From Arabidopsis thaliana (taxonomy: Eukaryota; Streptophyta; Magnoliopsida; Brassicales; Brassicaceae), in contig NC_003076.8 in NCBI RefSeq assembly GCF_000001735.4, forward strand, positions 9,424,001 to 9,488,000: 64,000 nt of DNA, written 5' to 3'. Shown here piece after piece: positions 60,376 through 64,000 of the stretch. A program made the position numbers and the translations under genes. Position 1 is the first letter of the stretch. Each line of letters begins with the position of its first letter. The notes under the pieces are model-generated. The model was not told where the DNA came from, made no database searches, and saw only the letters and a list, made by a program, of their open reading frames with translations.

Positions 60376-60689
60376 AATCTAACCGTTGGCATTTTTCAGT
60401 AATTGTAATAAAAATCTTCTTTTTTTTTTCCTGATCACGTGTAATAAAATCCATTTTATGATTGATATCAGAGAGGAAATCTAATTTAGATCTGATTTTC
60501 ATTTACCAATATCAATCTAACCGTTGTAAAAAAAAAATTCTACATATTTTACTAATATTTTAATTAAGGTCAGCAAAAAAATCTTGGTTGTCTGCACTAT
60601 TTTTTATAAATAATTGTTTATAGTTTATTAGTATAGAAAAATATAAATTAGATCCTATTTCCATTTCACTAATATCAATCTAACCGTTG
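60376..60689. promoter_or_regulatory. Repeated TCTAACCGTTG sites upstream of the MADS gene
   Basis: TCTAACCGTTG occurs at 60378, 60516 and 60679, each followed by an A/T-rich GTAATAAA- or GTAGTAAAT-like stretch. Read toward the gene it is CAACGGTTAGA, whose AACGG core fits MYB-type (MSA-like) binding sites. The spacing (138 and 163 bp) suggests reiterated promoter units. The function is inferred. Confidence 0.55.
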
Positions 60690-60907
60690 TAGTAAATATT
60701 TTCTTATATAATAATTACTGATAAGATTTGATTGGGAAATAAAAATAGCCAATAAGGTTACGAGCTCAAGAAGACGCTATTGCTTTTCATACAGTAAACA
60801 TGTGCACCAATCATAATGATATTGTTTTTGCCCACTTTAATATATCCTGCGTACGTTGGCATCTTCCAACTTCTCGTACCCATAATCCTGCGCCGTGGTC
60901 TCCACTC

Positions 60908-62149
60908 TTACCACTCCACACACGCACAGGCGGCGCGTGTAATCATCTCAGGTAAATCCGCCGCTCTCCTCCACTCTCCCTCCGTCGTATCATACAGCAA
61001 CACAAGGCTTTCTCTAATCCCTCTCTCACCCCTCCCACTCCGCCGAAGCAAATCGTCAATGCATCCCACCACCTGAACCACCGCCACTTTATCTTCCACT
61101 CCGACGCAGCTAAACCTCACCGTTCCATCTAACCGCACCTGTGCCGGTAACGGCGGACTTTTCAGCCTCTGCCATTCTCCAAACCCGCTGTTTCCACCAC
61201 GACGACGCGCATCAAATCGCCAAAACGAAAGCTCCACCGCGTGACTGGTTAGCACATACACATATCCAACCGCCGCACACGCCGCCACTACACATCCACC
61301 ACCAGGAACCGAACGACTCCTTAACCACTGACGCGACTCCACATCGAAAAGATCCATAGAGCTCGCATAAGCACGCGCCGCCACCGCGCGTGAGGTCTCA
61401 TTCCCAATTTTCAATCCACCGATCACATAAAAAACTCCGTCAACGGCTGCTCCGATGCAACCGTATCTCTTCCTCGCCGATTGAGTCACAACTTCCCACC
61501 GATTCAACTCCGGATCATACTCTTCCACCGCCGCCGCAACCTCCGAACCACCACCACCTCCAGCAACGTAGATCTTACCAGAAACAACCGCGATTGCGAA
61601 TTTCTTCCGAGGGAAAATCATCGGAGATCTCAAATTAAGCGTTCCCATCCACGAATCGTATCTCAAAACAGCATTTCTACTAACAACATAAACCCTAGGT
61701 CCAATCGCCGCCGCGCGAGCATGAGATAAACTTCCATAACTACCGTCAACGCCAACAGACCTACTCGAAACCGCAAGAGACACTTTCCACGACGCAATCT
61801 CGGACTGAAACTGCAAATCCGCGGCGAAAAGTCCTGAATCGACGGTGGATATCGCGAAGAGAGAATGTCGGAGCAAACCTAAACGACGACGGAGATGGAG
61901 AAAGTAAGGAGAGTGGAGGAGACGAGACCAACGGCGACAAACGACGGCGAGAGAAGGAATTGAAGAGGAAGGGACTCTTGAGATACATTCGAGGAGTAAA
62001 TCGTCAGGTAGAGAAGCGATTGTAGCTGAAGAATTCGCCGCCGTGGACGACGGTTGGTGGATCTGGACTAGTGATTTGGCGTCGGAGGGATTTGGTAAAC
62101 AAGATTTCATGAGCCATGAGAAATGGCGAGAATTGCAGTTTTCTGACAT
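60908..62149 (-). CDS. F-box/kelch-repeat protein, 413 aa
   Basis: An intronless minus-strand gene. The F-box spans about residues 46-90 (S-L-P-D-D-L-L-L-E-C-I-S-R-V, ending C-R-R-W-S-R-L-L-H-S-P). Kelch-type blades follow: A-A-A-I-G-P-R-V-Y-V-V, I-Y-V-A-G-G-G-G, E-E-Y-D-P-E-L-N-R-W-E-V, V-F-Y-V-I-G-G. The protein should join an SCF ubiquitin ligase through SKP1/ASK and bind its target with the kelch propeller; the target is unknown. Its high GC and many Arg and Ala codons contrast with the AT-rich flanks. I recall At5g26960. Confidence 0.9.
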   Translation of the reverse strand: MSENCNSRHFSWLMKSCLPNPSDAKSLVQIHQPSSTAANSSATIASLPDDLLLECISRVPSSSIPSLAVVCRRWSRLLHSPYFLHLRRRLGLLRHSLFAISTVDSGLFAADLQFQSEIASWKVSLAVSSRSVGVDGSYGSLSHARAAAIGPRVYVVSRNAVLRYDSWMGTLNLRSPMIFPRKKFAIAVVSGKIYVAGGGGGSEVAAAVEEYDPELNRWEVVTQSARKRYGCIGAAVDGVFYVIGGLKIGNETSRAVAARAYASSMDLFDVESRQWLRSRSVPGGGCVVAACAAVGYVYVLTSHAVELSFWRFDARRRGGNSGFGEWQRLKSPPLPAQVRLDGTVRFSCVGVEDKVAVVQVVGCIDDLLRRSGRGERGIRESLVLLYDTTEGEWRRAADLPEMITRAACACVEW

Positions 62150-63059
62150 CAGAATTATCTTCAGAGAACAAATTTAATTCTAAGATATGAAAATAAAATA
62201 AATTATTATATCTGTGGGAGTTACGGAGTTGAGAGGGAAGTGTGATTTAAGAAAGTAAAAAGACTATGCACTAAATAAATAAATAGTACATACTGCTTTA
62301 TACTCCATATACGTACACATGCAAATTCAACTACTTAGCTTTCGTTTATGGGTTATCTACTAAAGTACTAATCCTCTTTTAATATAATTAATGAAGTAAT
62401 CTTAACTATAACTTTGTATAGTTTAACTTATATTAGGTACTAACTAGATCCGGCCATGCAGAAAATTATACAGCTAAGACTAAAAAGGATATGAATTTCA
62501 CTTGTTTTTCAATTTTTGATAGTAACTCATACTCCATTGGCAATAAAACTACAAGGCCTTAAATGATTGTGGTTTTTCAAAAACATTTCTCCAAAAAAAA
62601 ACAGGAAATCTAGTTTTTTGAGTGGTTTTAAGTATGTTTCCAAGACAAATTACAATCCATTTCCATATTTTTTTGGTTTTAAGTATGTTTCCAAGACAAA
62701 CTAAAATCATCAATTAATTACTTAAATAATTAATTAAGTACCAAAGTTTTTTCTCTCTCTTCTCTTTCTAAATTCTTTCAGAGAGAGAGAAACCTCAAAC
62801 TCACTTTGCCGTCCGAATTTTTTTCCGGCTACCGTCTTCTCTGATAGGGATTATCGTCTGGCAATTACCAGTTCTTTCCGGTGTTGGCCAGCTCTTGTCC
62901 GGTATCATTCAGCTTTCACAGTGATGATGGTCGGCTATGCCGTCAGCGTTCTTTTGCTGCTTTTTGTTTTTTCATAAATTAGCTTTGCTTTCAATAAATC
63001 TCATTTGAGATGTGTTGGTGATAATGATAGAGCGGTTTTCGCTTTTTGTTACTTATTAT
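62150..63059. other. Spacer with a possible short transcript unit
   Basis: A 27-bp TGGTTTTAAGTATGTTTCCA-type repeat sits at 62623 and 62674. From 62760 to 62960 there is a leader-like CT/GA tract, moderately GC-rich sequence with several CCGG words, and a 17-codon frame (62922-62975) that is hydrophobic. AATAAA follows at about 62994. This could be a short RNA gene, but there is no clear identity. Confidence 0.35.
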
Positions 63060-63386
63060 CTAACCTGTTTTTCTTTTTGAGTTTAGAATTGCAGGAAACA
63101 AATCAGAGATTTGAGTTGGAAAAAAAAGTGATTTCCGTTGCATATTAACATTACCTTGAGCTGTTGTTTCTCTAATTAGGGCTTCGATTATTTTTACCGG
63201 TGAAAACCCATAAGATTCCATGTTTGATTTGTTAATCGACGTTGAATCTTCACCGGAGTCGATGTTTGACGGCGAAGGATGAAGTCGGGAAAACTTTGGA
63301 TTCTCATCCAGTACGTGTATTGGTTTCTCTCCAGCAGAAGACACGTGGCTTTGGATAGAGACAAAAGATAATATTTCTTCTTCCAT
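63060..63386 (-). CDS. Hypothetical 108-aa open frame with Site II promoter
   Basis: The ATG at 63386 opens a frame beginning M-E-E-E-I-L-S-F-V with no domain I recognise. TGGGCT (63402) and TGGGCC (63413) lie just upstream on the promoter side, which supports a transcript in this direction. A possible donor (CAAG|GTAATG, about 63155) and acceptor (ACAG|GTTAG, about 63067) would shorten the product to about 78 aa. Confidence in a protein product is low to moderate. Confidence 0.4.
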   Translation of the reverse strand: MEEEILSFVSIQSHVSSAGEKPIHVLDENPKFSRLHPSPSNIDSGEDSTSINKSNMESYGFSPVKIIEALIRETTAQGNVNMQRKSLFFPTQISDLFPAILNSKRKTG

Positions 63387-63739
63387 AGACGGTTTCTCTG
63401 TTGGGCTTTAGTTGGGCCTAATATGTTTCTGTAGCTTTTTTGTTCTGGGGTATTTCATAATCCATGTAATATTTGACTTAAACAATAAAATTATCCCTAT
63501 TGCGAAAAAAAGACTAAAACCATCAACTACTTTTTTTCATTTTATTTTTGTAAATAAATATATAACCAATAATTGGTAAACATCCATTGTAAATAAGATA
63601 ACTATATTTTAAATGATAATTGGTAAACATCCATGCACATGTTGTTTGAGGTTTTTTTTTGGTTATACATGTTCAAGGATTTTATTGAAGCACTATATAT
63701 AATATAAGTTTTAAATTTATTATATACATGCTACATTTA
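63387..63739. other. AT-rich spacer with a short direct repeat
   Basis: The start of this stretch is the Site II promoter described for 63060. AATTGGTAAACATCCAT occurs near 63571 and again near 63619. No gene is seen. Confidence 0.5.
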
Positions 63740-64000
63740 AAAAAGATAAAATATTATCATAAATTTTAAAAAATTCTTAGATATGTAATTTATTATATTT
63801 AAAGGTAATTTAAAGAATCATTAGAAACAGATAAAAAAAATAATGTGCTATCCAGGATAATACTATCTTTTTTAAGCGCTGATATAATCATTATTTAATT
63901 TTTTTTTTATATTTTTCTTTTAAAAACCCTCCAGCTAATTATCTACAAAAATAATAACACAAATTTAATATTAAAATTATAATTTTTGTCAACAGTATGA
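63740..64000 (+). mobile_element. Copy of the dispersed repeat, cut by the window end
   Basis: This segment shares long patches with the two arms at 4500-5560. They include TTTAAATATAATAAATT(A/G)CATAT (read on the minus strand), AGAACAGATA/AGAAACAGATA with the preceding AATCATTAGA, and CCAGCTAATTATCTACAAAA. Similarity reaches the last bases of the window (TTTTTGTCAACAGT versus GTTAACAAAAA on the other strand). It also shows the undisturbed target site of the 294-bp MITE. Confidence 0.6.

Overview
The window is nuclear DNA of a dicot plant. It is AT-rich, with short GT-AG introns, gene-dense blocks split by AT-rich spacers, and proteins that I recognise as the Arabidopsis thaliana chromosome 5 neighbourhood around At5g26800-At5g26970. 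That assignment is from memory. It is supported by joined exons giving the expected lengths: Lon1 940 aa, threonyl-tRNA synthetase 709, MAR1/IREG3 598, CBP60g 563, TRM8 853, DPD1 316, GATA23 120.

Layout. 0-6.9 kb: a truncated duplicate of a mitochondrial small-subunit gene, the gene itself (IGR motif, mS41-like, with an apparent 1-nt frame problem), a B3-domain gene, and a nested pair of mobile-element remnants. 7-17.6 kb: pectin methylesterase, plastid ferroportin MAR1, dual-start threonyl-tRNA synthetase. 17.6-21.9 kb: a repeat-rich spacer with tandem duplications and Helitron-like sequence. 21.9-32.6 kb: a 17-exon EFR3-like gene and Lon1. 33-41 kb: a broken MADS gene, a TrmL-like SpoU methyltransferase (minus strand), scattered MADS promoter fragments, and an intronless CDC20. 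42-45.5 kb: TRM8 (minus). 46.4-51.8 kb: a gene-poor spacer. 51.9-62.1 kb: CBP60g, GATA23, DPD1, the AGL93-type MADS gene (minus) and an F-box/kelch gene (minus). The window ends inside another copy of the repeat family seen at 4.5-5.5 kb.

Functional themes. Several genes serve organelles: mS41-like, ThrRS, Lon1, MAR1 and DPD1. Two mitochondrial-protein genes share an identical AAAACGACGTCGT motif upstream, and Site II (TGGGCY) and telo-box elements mark several promoters. No operon-like organisation is expected or seen.

No clearly new multi-gene system is present. The best leads are the frame problem in the mS41-like gene, a 294-bp nested MITE whose insertion site can be checked against a related copy at the far end of the window, the dispersed promoter modules of the AGL93-type MADS genes, and the 25-residue internal duplication in that MADS protein.
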